Source of the DNA: Chlorokybus atmophyticus
Taxonomy: Eukaryota > Streptophyta > Chlorokybophyceae > Chlorokybales > Chlorokybaceae
Assembly (NCBI GenBank): GCA_009103225.1
Contig: RHPI01002048.1
Location: 1,114,520 to 1,178,519, forward strand
Length of the DNA: 64,000 nt
Reading direction: 5' to 3'
Shown: positions 1 to 11,046 of the stretch, piece by piece
How positions within the stretch are numbered: position 1 is the stretch's first letter
Layout of the letters: each line of letters opens with the position of its first letter
The notes under the pieces: generated by a model
Told to the model about the DNA's origin: nothing
The model's input: only the letters and a program-made list of their open reading frames with translations
Database searches by the model: none
Program-made: the position numbers and the translations under genes

Positions 1-771
1 GGGGGGCAAGGCTGGATCCCAGATGGCTGAGCAAGTCAAGGAATATGTCAACAACACCCACAGGTAAGGGGAGCAAGTGGTGGCGCACTCACTGGCAGGC
101 GTTCTAGCAGAGTAGTAGCAGTAGTTGCCCCTTGTATAAACAATGCGCAACGGAATGTGTCATGTGTTATGAACATTGACAAGCTGTACTCGCCATCGAC
201 AACTTACTGAGCGCGTGTTGTTTCCTGAAGTTGAGACCATGCCTGCATGTGCTCACTAAGTCATGTTGACAATATCCACAAAGCCGTCAACTTCATGAAC
301 GGCTAGCATGGACAACTTATGTATATGTTCGCTTGCAGCGATAAACTAACACGCACACGCATGCGTACACGCACAAGAACTCACACTCACGAGTGCACAA
401 CGTGCATGTGTCCAGCACGCATGCTCCTGCGTCCGCTAATCATCGGTGGATGCATGTGCACATAGACAGATGCGCATCTGCGCGCTCATGAGCGCGCAAA
501 TGCACACATGTGTATAAAGCTGACAAGTGCCATACACATCTCACCACATTAACACAAACATAGCATGACGTTAAGATTTGGGGCCAGGCCAGTGCCCAAA
601 CATTGACTGCTCGATCAACATGCCTAGATTCCATGCCTAGACTCTAAACACTAATATTTTAACATCACGTGGCAAACTGTTCCCGACCATACCTAACCAA
701 CACCAAAAACACAACACCACAGCAGCACACAACGTCAGGCACCAACGTGTAAGGCAACTACGCTACTCCTG
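1..771. other. flanking DNA without a recognisable gene
   Basis: The first 63 bases could be the end of a plus-strand exon, since an open frame runs into a CAG|GTAAGG donor-like site, but there is too little sequence to name it. From 64 to 771 I see no gene; 345-530 is rich in alternating CA/TG and CATGCG words, a low-complexity purine-pyrimidine tract. Confidence 0.3.
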
Positions 772-1194
772 CTAACGCTGCGTCCTCCTCCAGCGTCGGT
801 GCAGACGTGTGCAGCGGGCTCCACCCCGGACGGCCGCCACCGCCGCCGCTCCTCTCTCGACCAGCGCCGGGCCCTGCGCGCGCTGCAGCGCACAGGCCAC
901 GCGCTGCCTGAAGATCGCGACAAAACCGCTCAGGCGTGCTGCAGGCAGGCCACGCGTGTACACCGCCTGCCTGGCGCAGGTGCTGATGACGTGGTGGAAC
1001 GCTGCGCCCAGCGTGCCGTGCGTCTCGGCAGCCAGGGGGAAGAAGTCGTCCTGCGGCGGGTGGTCGCGATACTTCCGCCTCTTCGCCATCTCCGCCTCTC
1101 TCGCCGCCGCCCATGGCCTAGGACCACAGGCCGTCACAGTGGCATCCAGCAGCCATCTGCGGTTACGGCTTGGTGCCGAGGCGACCTTGTCCAC
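772..1194 (-). pseudogene. LINE reverse-transcriptase C-terminal fragment
   Basis: A 140-codon minus-strand frame resembles the segment following the reverse transcriptase core of non-LTR retrotransposons. It contains FFPLAAETHGTLG followed by a helix and then FRQRVACALQRAQ, matching the general pattern F-PLA-ET-G ... LF-QRL-v-LQR-NA seen in algal and plant LINE polyproteins. The catalytic part lies upstream and is absent, so this is a 3' relic. Its edge lies about 80 bases from the left end of the pogo-like transposon. The assignment rests on motif resemblance only; a low-complexity GC-rich frame is the alternative. Confidence 0.5.
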
Positions 1195-1271
1195 GCGCCT
1201 GCCCCATGACTCGCCGACACAGGCATAAAGCCCGTCTGCTCCGTAACCCCGCCTCCTTCAAATTTACATTA

Positions 1272-1295
1272 GGGTAAATGGTCCTAATTTCGGCG
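1272..1295 (+). repeat. left TIR of pogo-like element
   Basis: 24 bp, exact inverted match to 4834-4857; preceded by target-site TA. Confidence 0.93.
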
Positions 1296-1809
1296 AAATA
1301 AGGTTTGGGTTTATGGGTGAAGCTGATTGGTTCATTTTTTGGCGGTAATGTGAGTGGCAAAGATAAAGCTTATCAAAGTACCAACACGTACATATTTTTT
1401 TGATAATTTCTGACCTATGACGCGGCAGTTATGCCGCGCCAAAGGAGCATGTGTATAATGTAGCGGCCAAAAAAGTCCCTTACCTTATTTCGGCGCCAGC
1501 TTTGCCTGTGTAAAGGCTGTTTGGTGCCGGCTGTGGCGTGTGAGTGGCGGGTGATGGGTGGCGCAGGCTATGGTGACAGTGTCAGCTGCCTGTTTCCCGC
1601 CACAGGGGGCGGGAGCAGCTGTCACTCCTTTTCCCGCCACCATGGCGGGAAAAAGCTGTCAACCAGCAAGGCAGTTGTGCGTAGGGTTGTAGCAGCTTAG
1701 CAGTTGTTGTGCATGCAGGCGAGGAGGGCGGCGAGGGAGGCGACAGCAGCAGCAGCGGCAAGCATGTAAGGGTTAGAAGGGTACACAGTGTTATGTACAG
1801 GGTTAGGTT

Positions 1810-3960
1810 CTATGCGTAGCTAGGGTAGCTAGGCTGCTGTCTAAGTTGGGCTGCCCGCTTACCCCGCCACCTTGCACCAGCTTGCTTGCAGTCCTGTCTC
1901 TCCCAACCGTTGGCAATGCGGTGCTTGATCCATTCTCCCCAGTCTAGGAAGGGGAGATGCTTCTCGCTCACCCACAGCATAGGGTCCCACTCCCATTGGT
2001 TCATAAGCGCTGTTGCCTCCTGCCTTGTCCTGTCACGTTACTCTTGTTCCAAGCGCTGTGCTTCTGCCTTCTCAGCTTGCGCTTGTGTTTGCTGGTCTTG
2101 TCTTGTTGCTGCTTCTGCTGCCCTTGCTTACTTCCTTGCTTCTTTGCAGCCGTTCTTCACTGCTGCTTTGCGTGCCTGCTCCTCTTTCCTTGCTGCAGCT
2201 GCCTCAGTCTTCTTAGCAGCAGCAGCAGCACGATCTTCTGCTGCTAATATCCTCGTGTGTCAGCCACTCCGCAGTCTTGGGTCTCACCCCAGCCTTTTCT
2301 TCAGTGGTTGAGGGGCGCTGGCATTTGCTGCAGTTGCTGCTTCCTCCTCCACAACAGGCTCAACCTCAAGCTCGGGATCAGCACCCATGGCATCCACAAG
2401 CACATCCAGCAGTCCCTTCGCAGGCTCTGGAGGGAGGTATTTGTCTACAGCACCGTCCATTCCGGGGCGAGATTCCTGCACATGTGCATGTGTTAGTCAT
2501 TTTGTGCATGCACATGCATGTGTGTGTTGCATGCATACTGAGTTGCTTACCGCAAGCCTTGAAGCCTGCCAGTATGTTGTCTCTGCTCAGCCCTGCATGG
2601 AAGCATGGCACAAGCATTTGCAGGAAATCCTCATTAGGTAGCCCTCTGACATGTCTGTGCGTGCGTATCCATGCAGCATACTCCTTCTTGTACTGAGCTT
2701 TAAAGCTCGAGAAGCAGGATACGTCGAGCACCTGGAGCCTGTGTGTCGTATGTGGAGGGAGGACCAGGATCTCCAGTCCCATCTCCTTGCACTTGTCTAT
2801 TGTCTCCACATTGTATCTACTTACATGTCCATCACGGATCAGTAATGCTGGATTGCTGGGCGAGATGCCACTAGGCATGTGTCTTGCCAGGAAGTCAATC
2901 CATGTGCCAAAGTGCTCGGTGGTCATCCATGCATTCTCTTGGCAGCTCAGGGACGCACCAGGGATGGAAAAGGCATCTGACCATTCTGAGTAAAGGTGCT
3001 TGCCAGCCAGGATTGCTGTTGGGGGGATGGTGTAGCCTGACCCTGTTACTGCTGCCATCACGATAATGTGTTGCCTAGCCCCTCATGCTGCCAACTGAGC
3101 ATACTTGCACCCTCTGCAACATAGGTGCGTGTTAGCATGAGCTTTCAATAGTATGAGCATGTGCATGTGCATGAAATAGTATACAAGGAGTCGCTCACCT
3201 TTGGACTATGACAGTTTGGTTTCTCATGGTGGAATCCGGTTCTATGCCAATCTCATCACAAGAGATGAGACGCTCTAGTCCTATGCCCGTCTCCTCAACC
3301 ACTTCCTTCAACTTCTGGAAATAGTGTTTAACTATCCACCTCCGGAAGCTGGTGCGTCTGCTGGCATCTACAGGCTCAGCCTTGCGCTTGCTGAGCTTGT
3401 GCCTCTTTATAAAGCCTCTCACCCACTTCTGTCCAGGTATACCGTCCTTCAACTCCTCCCTCCTTTTGTAATTCCTCAGCACCTTGGCAACATGCTTCGC
3501 AATGTCCGCTTGTGTCATGGCTTGTCTAATGTCATTTTGCCAATTGAGCAATGCCACCAACTTACTCTCCTCTGCTTGCGTAAGCACACTTGGCCTCCCT
3601 GCCCCCCTGCAGCACAGGTAATGAGGTCACACATAGCACACACATACACACACACACATATCACACATACACAGATCACACTAGTAATAGTTTACTTGTA
3701 TTTTTGCAGGCGCTCAGGGTTGGCAATGTAGTCCTTAAGTGTTGACTCTGGCAGGCCAAGGTCTCTGGAAGCCTCGGTAGCAGACATGCAACCCTCCTTG
3801 ATGGCGACCATAGCCTCCTGCACCTTAGGCAGCAGTGCTTCTCTGTCCTTCTTCTTCATATATGGGCCCCTCTTGTGCTTGTTCAGTTGTGCCTTTGCGT
3901 ACAGCTGAACTTGTTTGTTGGTGACGCGTTTGGCACTGCTGGCTGCAGTCCTTCTCACCT
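1810..3960 (-). pseudogene. pogo/Tigger-like transposase, multi-exon, decayed
   Basis: Read on the minus strand. Exon about 3960-3696 has a Psq-type HTH (ATEASRDLGLPESTLKDYI). Exon 3606-3199 has the CENP-B-type HTH (GRPSVLTQAEES; WVRGFIKRHKLS) and the first catalytic Asp in SCDEIGIEP. Exon 3113-2551 has the rest of the DDE domain (LLIRDGHVSRYN, LPPHTTHRLQVLDV). The last part, from 2475, becomes an Ala/Lys/Gln-rich coiled coil ending in a conserved-looking tail (MNQWEWDPMLWVSEKHLPF). Introns have good donors (GTAAAC, GTGAGC, GTAAGC). Odd points: TGA at 3083-3085, where a CGA could have stood; a frame change near 2240; and two in-frame TAA (2128-2130, 2038-2040) inside the coiled coil that read well as glutamine. 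The C-terminal end is uncertain because the next in-frame codon is TAG (1810-1812). Confidence 0.8.
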
Positions 3961-4833
3961 GCCAGCAGAGTGCGAGTACTAAGGCACAATGAAATGCTGG
4001 CAATAGCTGCAACACATGGGCGAGGATGAGAATACCTCTGAGCCCAAGAGTAACAAAGATAGCATTGTCCATAGCATAGAGTTGGAAGAGCAAACCGCAA
4101 CTTACTTGTGTAGGCATAGCAACCTTGTACTGCTGCTTGTACCCTCACACCGAGTTCGTGTGCCTCACACTCCTTGCATGCTAGCACTGCTCCCTACCAC
4201 TTGTGTGCGTGCACCCAAGCATGACACCCTCATTAAAACACCAACACAAAGCAAATGGAACCCCTTAGTCGCGTTAGACCAAGCAGCTAGCAGTGCCAAC
4301 TATGTTAGCTTGCACGTTACGCATGTTGCTTTAGGGGTGCCACACTAACTTCTTCGTTTCTTAGCTGAATAAGCTGAAACTATGTAGCAAGTTGCTTTTG
4401 CTATTAACTAACACAATGCAACAAACCGCAAGCCCAAAGCTAGCCTAATTACAAAGTTATAGCTTTTACAAAATTAAAAGGTGTTACGCGTATACGCGAT
4501 AGGGGTGGCACACTAAGTTGCTCATATCTAATCCAATCAAGCTGAAACTTGGATAAGTTGCATTATTACCTAACCAAAATACTGCAGCAAACCGCATGTC
4601 AAAATTCATTCGCATTCAAAAGTTATATCAGCTAGCCACTATGACATAGCATTTTACTAAAATTAAATAATTTCAAAAATTCACATCTCCCGCTATACCT
4701 GTCCAAATGGCCCCGTTTTTGAACCAAACGTCGCGCCTATGCCTAATCAAGCGGCTCCTAAGAGCCCACCGCGATCCACGGCTCACAGCGCTCCCTATAG
4801 TCAAAAAAGCGCAATCGCCGAAGTTGGGTTGCC

Positions 4834-4857
4834 CGCCGAAATTAGGACCATTTACCC
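4834..4857 (-). repeat. right TIR of pogo-like element
   Basis: 24 bp, exact inverted match to 1272-1295; followed by target-site TA. Confidence 0.93.
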
Positions 4858-4859
4858 TA

Positions 4860-6290
4860 CAAACATTTCGTCATGCAACGCATCGCGCGTGGCAGTGCGG
4901 CCGCCGCCCATCGGGCAGCAACCTAGATGCTAACAAGGAGTGGTTGTAGCAAGGTAGGCGGGCAGAGCATACAGGCAGCCAAGGGGCCACCACCCCGAGC
5001 AGCGGTATTGTAGTTGGTAAGGAGGTTGCATAATCAAAGGCATGAGGTCCCCTTGGCCGCAACCGTTATGGCGTAGATGGCCAACCAAATGGAACCTTCG
5101 GATTAAGGGAGGCCCATTACTTGCCCGGGGGAGCCTGCCTTTTAAGGAGAATGCAACGAGGTGGGACACACTCTTGGCGCCTTTTACACGCAATTATACT
5201 ACAAGCATTGATGTGCGGGTAGCGAAATGGGAGGGAAAGAAGGGAGGCGAGGAATAGGTCTGGCACAAGATGTCATTTCTGTAGTCACTGACCTCAGGAA
5301 TTCCAATAATACTAGCGTCCGCTCACTCCCTTGGCGAAGCGTGTAACTTGTGAAGTGAGTGATGAGGTGGTCACACAAGACTTGTGAGAAGAGGCTGCTT
5401 GTGAACCTCCTCATTACAACGGGGCGAAAGGGGCACAAGGGTTTACGCGATTGCAGTTTGGACTGTAATCGCGACTATCCAGAACGACTCGGATACTTGT
5501 GTACAAGGCCTTGCCTCCTTATCACATGCTTATTTGTGATCAATGCTCGTACATTACCACGGCCTCTGAGGCATCTCAAGAGGCTTCAGCAGCCCGGCTG
5601 GCTTGTTATGTTGACACATGTCACAAGTTGATGCCCACTTTGCTCGTGTGTCAAACTTTACCACACAAACAATAAATTATGGTTTTTCTCGTTTGCCCTT
5701 TATTGTTGGCCTATGAATTATGTTGTATTATAAGTCATGACATAGCGGTAATCTTCCATAAACCGCTGATGTATCAGAAGCCTTAAACAGGCATTTATGT
5801 CTAAACTGCAATGCATCAGGCACAACCAGCTTGCCCTTACGGTAGTTAACACCGTTGTTGCGCGGCAACCATTCTTTTGTTTACATACACACTTAACAAG
5901 CACATGCTACATGGGTGACATGCTACATCAAAACACTACAGCTTGCAGTAATAACACAAGTCGGCGGGATTTTGAGAGTATGAGGCTTATACCCGCCAAA
6001 GTCTGCATCGAATACACATTGTTGATTTACAAGCAACACCGTGCCAATAACGCAATCAAATCCTATGCTGTACGTTGCACGTAGCTCACTTCATGAGCTA
6101 CGTAACAAGCTATGCTACATGTCACTTGAATCCGTAACCGTCAATTTTGACGGTTCTTAAAAGGTCTTCAACGTTTGTGACTGAGCCATATGCCTGAACT
6201 TGGATTGTGATTGATGTGTGTTTACTTTGTTGGTTTAGCTAAATACAACCGTTGTATTTTGCTGAAGTAACAAAGTAAGTCTAATGTTGG
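4860..6290. other. intergenic flank between two elements
   Basis: No gene recognised. Short frames on both strands have no protein-like composition or family motif. This is the DNA between the pogo-like element and the outer end of inverted copy 1. Confidence 0.4.
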
Positions 6291-6691
6291 TCGTCGCAAA
6301 TTTTACACGGTGATTAACCAAGGACTGAGGGACTGACGGGTGCCTGAGCCTGCATGAACCTGCCTGCCGCTGCCTGACATGTTACTTTTGGACTGTTGGA
6401 TTTGCCATTGGCTTAAGTGGACTGACGCAGACGGCCGCTTGCCGAATGTGGTTGTCAGTGGCACTGACCGGGCGAGAGTTGTCAACCAGTTACCCTTTGG
6501 TCGATGTGCACAGACGGCCGTTAGCCGGTAGTCACGGAGAGCTGACAGCAATAGCCGGCAGTTTCCTTGCTGTTAACATATGACGCTTACCGTTTGACAA
6601 AAGTTGACAATTCTTGCCGTAAGCCAACACTAACATGCCATGCAGCTTGTATAAACCTTTGACTGATTATTCGATCTTGCAGCTATAAGCC

Positions 6692-6728
<37 letters not shown>

Positions 6729-6834
6729 ACATACAGATAGTGGTGAGAGTATGTCCACTTGCAGATGAGCAGCCGACTTGCGCATGAAAGTACCTACGAC
6801 ATTGAGTCTAGCTGTCGCACTCATGCGCAGCTTG

Positions 6835-7730
6835 TCAACCCGTGGTGCCTGCCTCAGAACTCCTCCTCAACCCCTCCTCATGTTCCTCCTCCGACAAGTC
6901 GTCTACTTCAACATCTGAGTCATCTTCATTTGCTGCCTCCCTCGCTGACAATGCAGCGGCTACTTCGTCCTTCAACTTAAATGTCGGCAACTCACCGTGC
7001 ACGCGCATGCGCTTGATGGTCGCTTCAAGAGTGACCACCTGCATTTGGTAATGCTATAAGAGTAGCGTGCTGCCAGAGGACTAGCCCATCAGCATACACA
7101 TGCTTACCTTGTGACGGGAGCAATAATAAAAGGGGTAATATAACTACCTAAACGACACATCTTGTATGAATAAGTATATCAAGTATTTATTGATGCGTGT
7201 TTTCTACGGTTCCTCGCTTATCAAAGCTGATAATACATTATTATAGCTTTGGTAAGTCCCAATGGGAGTAGATTCGCCAATCAAGTCTATTTGGTTTCGC
7301 ATTTCATACATGCGATCACTATAGCCAGATATCAATTTCAGTGCCTCGTTGCTAGGTACCTTATCGATAGGCACCTAATCGTTGGGAACCTTATCGTTTG
7401 ATACCTGAGCTTTGATTGGCTCACGCGAGATCTCCAACGGCAATCCTATCTATAGGGATGATAATTACTTGTGAGTTTAGTATCGAGAGACATCAATGTG
7501 ATACACTCTTGATAAAAAAGGCCTCATTAATTGATGGGACCGGATTCAGTCTTCTGCCACAGCATCATGCTGCCGGCGGCTTGACAGGCTTGTCGTTGGC
7601 GGTGTGGGTGTTGGGGTAGAGGATAGAAGGGTTGTCGACGGCAACGCCGGCATCTGTTACATACCTTGTCTTCCGCTTTGTCGCACTCCGCCAGGCAGAC
7701 AGCTAGCCTGCCGTGCTGCTCTTGATGCAA
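6835..7730 (-). pseudogene. fragment of gene Y2 (coiled-coil protein), copy 1
   Basis: The minus-strand frame at 6835-7050 (VVTLEATIKRMRVHGELP, then an Asp/Glu-rich tail DDSDVEVDDLSEEEHEEG) is homologous to the last exon of Y2 at 62101-62286. The preceding exon is recognisable near 7660-7725 (CLAECDKAEDK before a GTATGT donor). Between them (about 7140-7520) lies DNA not present in copy 2, including an A/T-rich stretch with repeats of the word GGTACCTTATCG. The acidic tail no longer ends at the TGA used in copy 2, so the reading frame has changed. Confidence 0.6.
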
Positions 7731-8086
7731 TGGCTCGAATGGCTCGACGATCCACCAAACGCCACATACCCTCGGCATCACCGCCCTGTAAGGGCATAGC
7801 TTGGCGGAGCCATTAATGGTGTTTTCATGCGCAGGGGCGGGCATTGCTAGAGCTTGTCAATGGTATGAACTGCCATTGCCTCTGTACAAAGGTACCAATT
7901 CAATGGTATCTTTTGGCAAAGGCATTTTCGCACTATTAAAACGATTCAATCGGGATATTTATGCAAACTTACCCCACCCTGGACATGCAATGGCTCGATA
8001 GCACCATAACAATTATATGACGGAGCCGTCACGCTAGTGAATGGCGGCTTAAGTTTCCCGCCTCTGGCATGCAAGGGTAGTAGCGG

Positions 8087-8865
8087 CGGTGGCGGCGGCG
8101 GCGGCTGTGCGTGTTGCTGGATATGATGATGCAAGTTGCATTGGCGACACCTGTGTCGACGTCAATAGTGAGCTATGGGAGTCCTTTGTCCGTATTGCCA
8201 CATGCGCTTCGCCACACGCGACTCGATCTACATGCACATTATTAGCAGCAGGGTGTGCAAGCAAATCAAGCTGTATGTTGGCCAGCGTCCATTACAGTAC
8301 GATGCGGGTCATGTTGAACCGGGAATTCGATTCAGAATGCGCACATGCTTGATGCCGAACGACCCCACCAAGAGACACACGCACAGCAGCAACCGTTGCT
8401 CCTGTGACAAGAGGAGGAGGAAGTGAACGAGGGCTTTCCTTGTGTGCGTGTGCCTGAGAAACCTGTGGCACGCCAACATGGAAGTGGAGGCGTCCCTTTG
8501 CACGCGTCGGAATCCAGTAGGTATGGCTCAGAGCATGCTCTTGCAGTGGCATTCGTGCAGTGCAACGACGGCCAAGGCCGGTCGGCCGACATGGGGCGGA
8601 TCATCAAGTGCATCCAAAATGCACACTTCTTGACGAGGCATGCTGCATGCGGTGATGCAGCGCGTCGTGGGTGTATTGTAGGGCGGTCAACTCCTTTGCA
8701 CTACGACTCAGCCCCTCAAAGCGTTTGCGCGTCGGTGCTTTAAGCTTAAGCAGCTCGTGCCGCACTGGCTGTCTCTCTTAACAATGCTGAGCAGCCACAT
8801 GACGCTGTAAACCCGCCTGTGCCTACTCAAGACACACAGTCAGCCTCAGTAAGGCTTTAAGGCGC
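8087..8865 (+). pseudogene. Plavaka-like transposase, N-terminal remnant joined to 3' end, copy 1
   Basis: Encodes the N-terminal C2H2-type zinc finger of the transposase (VLCPYCHMRFATRDSIYMHI; two Cys and two His/Cys ligands) and the following RIIKCI region, homologous to 60560-61036 in copy 2. At about 8640 the sequence jumps directly to the element's 3' region (matching the reverse complement of 33365-33590), so the catalytic domain is deleted. At 8573-8575 copy 1 has CAA where copy 2 has TAA (60572-60574), one of the codon exchanges supporting UAA = Gln. Frame changes relative to copy 2 occur near 8170 and 8340. Confidence 0.7.
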
Positions 8866-10109
8866 TGTGCTTTTTCTAACTACATTGTAACGATGCCTCA
8901 CCTTTGCTTTTATGATCTTGTCAGCGTCCCTTGTTCCAACAACCTTCCTTCTTTTGTTGTCAACCTGCACATCTAGCACATCTTGCCAGGCGCTCTCCGT
9001 TGCACTGTCACTCAGAGGAGGTAAGGCGTTATTTCTTGCTCCACAACCTTGCGCTTGTGGGTTGCCTCCTGTTCCTTCACGACCTCATGTTGCTTCATGA
9101 GGTCGAGCATGCAGCTTTTGTCTTTCAACGCAGTTTTTGGGATACCTCGATCACTCTCTTTACCAACAGGACAGGCTGGGATCAATGTGGCAAGCTTAGA
9201 GGGAGAGCGCGAGCTACCGCTGCTTTTTAATGGAGATGCCTCCGGATGGTTAGAGTGCGGGGGCAAGTGAGTCTCCGCGGCAGGAAGGGAGGGTGCTGAA
9301 TTGTTATTGCGAGCATGTGGCTGTGGTTAAGGGGAGGCAGGATGTGCAGAACAGTTGACTACTTCTTGCCTAGCACACAAAGGCGAGGCGTTGGCGCAGC
9401 ATCATGGGGAGCAGCCAATGGTAGCGGGGGATTGACAACGTCATTCAGCCACTCTTTAATCAGATCTGTTACCTTCGGTGGCACTTCATGCATAGGCCAC
9501 GACTATTGTTCGGTGCTTGCAGGCTTGAGGAGCAAAAAGTGTGATATGATGAGCCAAAAGCGTGCTTTTGGCTCATCATGAGCAGTGTTGCCCACCACCA
9601 GGACTGAGTTGAGGGCTCCTTGATTTCCAACCCAAACTGCGCTGCCGGGCCGTGGCACCCACTCCCCATGCTCGCGCTGAATCATGCAACCAATTAACAA
9701 GCCCAGCTTGTTGGCAAACATGGTCATCTGCAAGTGCTTCATGTACACATTTTTTCTCCGCACAATCTGTCGCACCTTGGCCATGGCTATGTCAATGTTG
9801 CAATTGACTTCAGCCAACATGGTCGCAGGCAATTTGTCGTATAAATATACTGCACCATCTCTCCCGCGGCACCAGTAGCTCTGCAGAAGTCTGGAATTTT
9901 GCTCCTCACGCCTGCATCGACAGCCTGGACGGTGATTTTGCGGAGAGTGTCCCCCCTGCCGTTGGAGGAGGAGGAAGAGCAAGCTCCGGTGTCTCCTCTA
10001 CACTCCCCAGCGCGTGGCGCTTTGTTCCATGATGACGTTCAAGGCGATGATGGAGAGGAGCTGTAGCGCGGTTGGTAGTCCATTTAGCTGGTAATGTACA
10101 CAGCTGCAA
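8850..10109 (-). pseudogene. gene X remnant (copy 1)
   Basis: Minus-strand homologue of the plus-strand gene X at 28945-31860. Clear blocks are CRGRDGAVYLYDKLPAT, VNCNIDIAMAKVRQIV and REHGEWVPRPGSAVW (9503-9982), the Ser/Pro/Gln-rich linker near 9300-9400, and the coiled-coil tail (LKDKSCMLDL, 9012-9266). Copy 1 lacks the part corresponding to 26850-30770 and has a frameshift in the linker. A 16-bp fold-back duplication at 9546-9579 breaks the frame. At 9321-9329 the minus-strand codons are TAA-CCA-CAG, where copy 2 has CAA-CCA-TAG. Function unknown. Confidence 0.6.
9546..9579. repeat. perfect 16-bp-arm hairpin (fold-back duplication)
   Basis: Arms 9546-9561 and 9564-9579 (ATGATGAGCCAAAAGC and its complement) with a 2-nt loop. 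Copy 2 has only one arm's sequence at the homologous place (about 31165-31180), so the second arm arose as an inverted local duplication in copy 1. Confidence 0.85.
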
Positions 10110-10224
10110 GGCTCTTGTGACTTGGTGTTGGGCATCTTAAACCAGCCGAGTCAATTGTCATTATGCTCATGCATGTAAAAACTTGCATCCTTATGATATA
10201 CAGCAGAACTGCACGCAATCAAGT

Positions 10225-10835
10225 TGTCATGTCTATTGTCCGCGCGTGCTAGCCTTCATCGAGCATGCCCACATCACAACCATCGCCCGGCCTACCAACA
10301 TACCAACTCACGCGCGTCGCTGACTAGTAGCTAGGTCATGACTCTAGAGTAGCTCATGACCATAGCCTACATAGGCACCGCGCGTAGCTGTTCAGTCGTG
10401 AGTTCAGTTATAAGTTGTGTTCTATATCGAGTGGGGATTGCTGTGGAAATAGCCTCGATATGACCATTAGCTTATGTTTTAAACAAACAGGCATGACTTC
10501 ACTTGTATAAGTAGTCACGGTGTTCACCGGATCAGCTGGTGACACTGTGAGTGAAAAAGTTAAAAGCTTGTGAAGCGACTTGAACTACAACACACCGTCC
10601 CGGTTATCACGAAACCCCTCACCGTGTGAAAGCCTGTGCATGCTCGTGTGCACCGTGCCTGTCATTGCTGTGAGCTTGGTGTGCCTGGTTGCAGTGTGCT
10701 TGTTGGCATTAATTAGGGCATAGTTTCCACGTGTTGCTTGCTCATTCACCTCATTTAACAGTGTAATAATTTCCGCTCATGCAAAGAACTGTGCAAACAG
10801 CACTACCTAGAGCAATGGCTTGTTGACTCACAGTG
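10225..10835 (+). repeat. 5' LTR (shortened) of gypsy element
   Basis: Similar along its length to 21120-21690 of the 3' LTR, with many substitutions, so the insertion is old. It lacks the last ~230 bp of the 3' LTR; its right edge and the primer-binding site are therefore uncertain. Confidence 0.75.
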
Positions 10836-11046
10836 TCACCGTCTTTGCTCAAGTGAGTGCGTCGCATTCTGCATCAGATAGTGCAGTCTGTACCTGGGGG
10901 GACACATCCCTGCGCATTCGTTATCACTGTCATCACATAATGCACACACAAGCACTAGTGTGGTGAGTGGTAGCGGCATCAAGACAGGCAGTACAGCACA
11001 AACACTCTACCCTGCATACACTTTCATCTGTGGACCAGCTGTATGA

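Larger units (their letters stand above)
1272..4857 (-). mobile_element. pogo-like (Tc1/mariner superfamily) DNA transposon, 3586 bp
   Basis: Perfect 24-bp terminal inverted repeats (1272-1295 and 4834-4857, beginning GGGTAAATGGTCC) are flanked on both sides by the dinucleotide TA (1270-1271 and 4858-4859), the target duplication expected for this superfamily. The interior encodes, on the minus strand, a Psq helix-turn-helix, a CENP-B-type helix-turn-helix and a DDE domain. The ends are intact, but the transposase has a TGA and at least one frameshift, so this copy is probably inactive by itself. Confidence 0.9.

Noticed and set aside
1886-2311. Plus-strand Cys/Leu/Ala-rich membrane-like protein
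   Set aside because: Shadow of the minus-strand Lys/Ala/Gln coiled coil of the pogo transposase.
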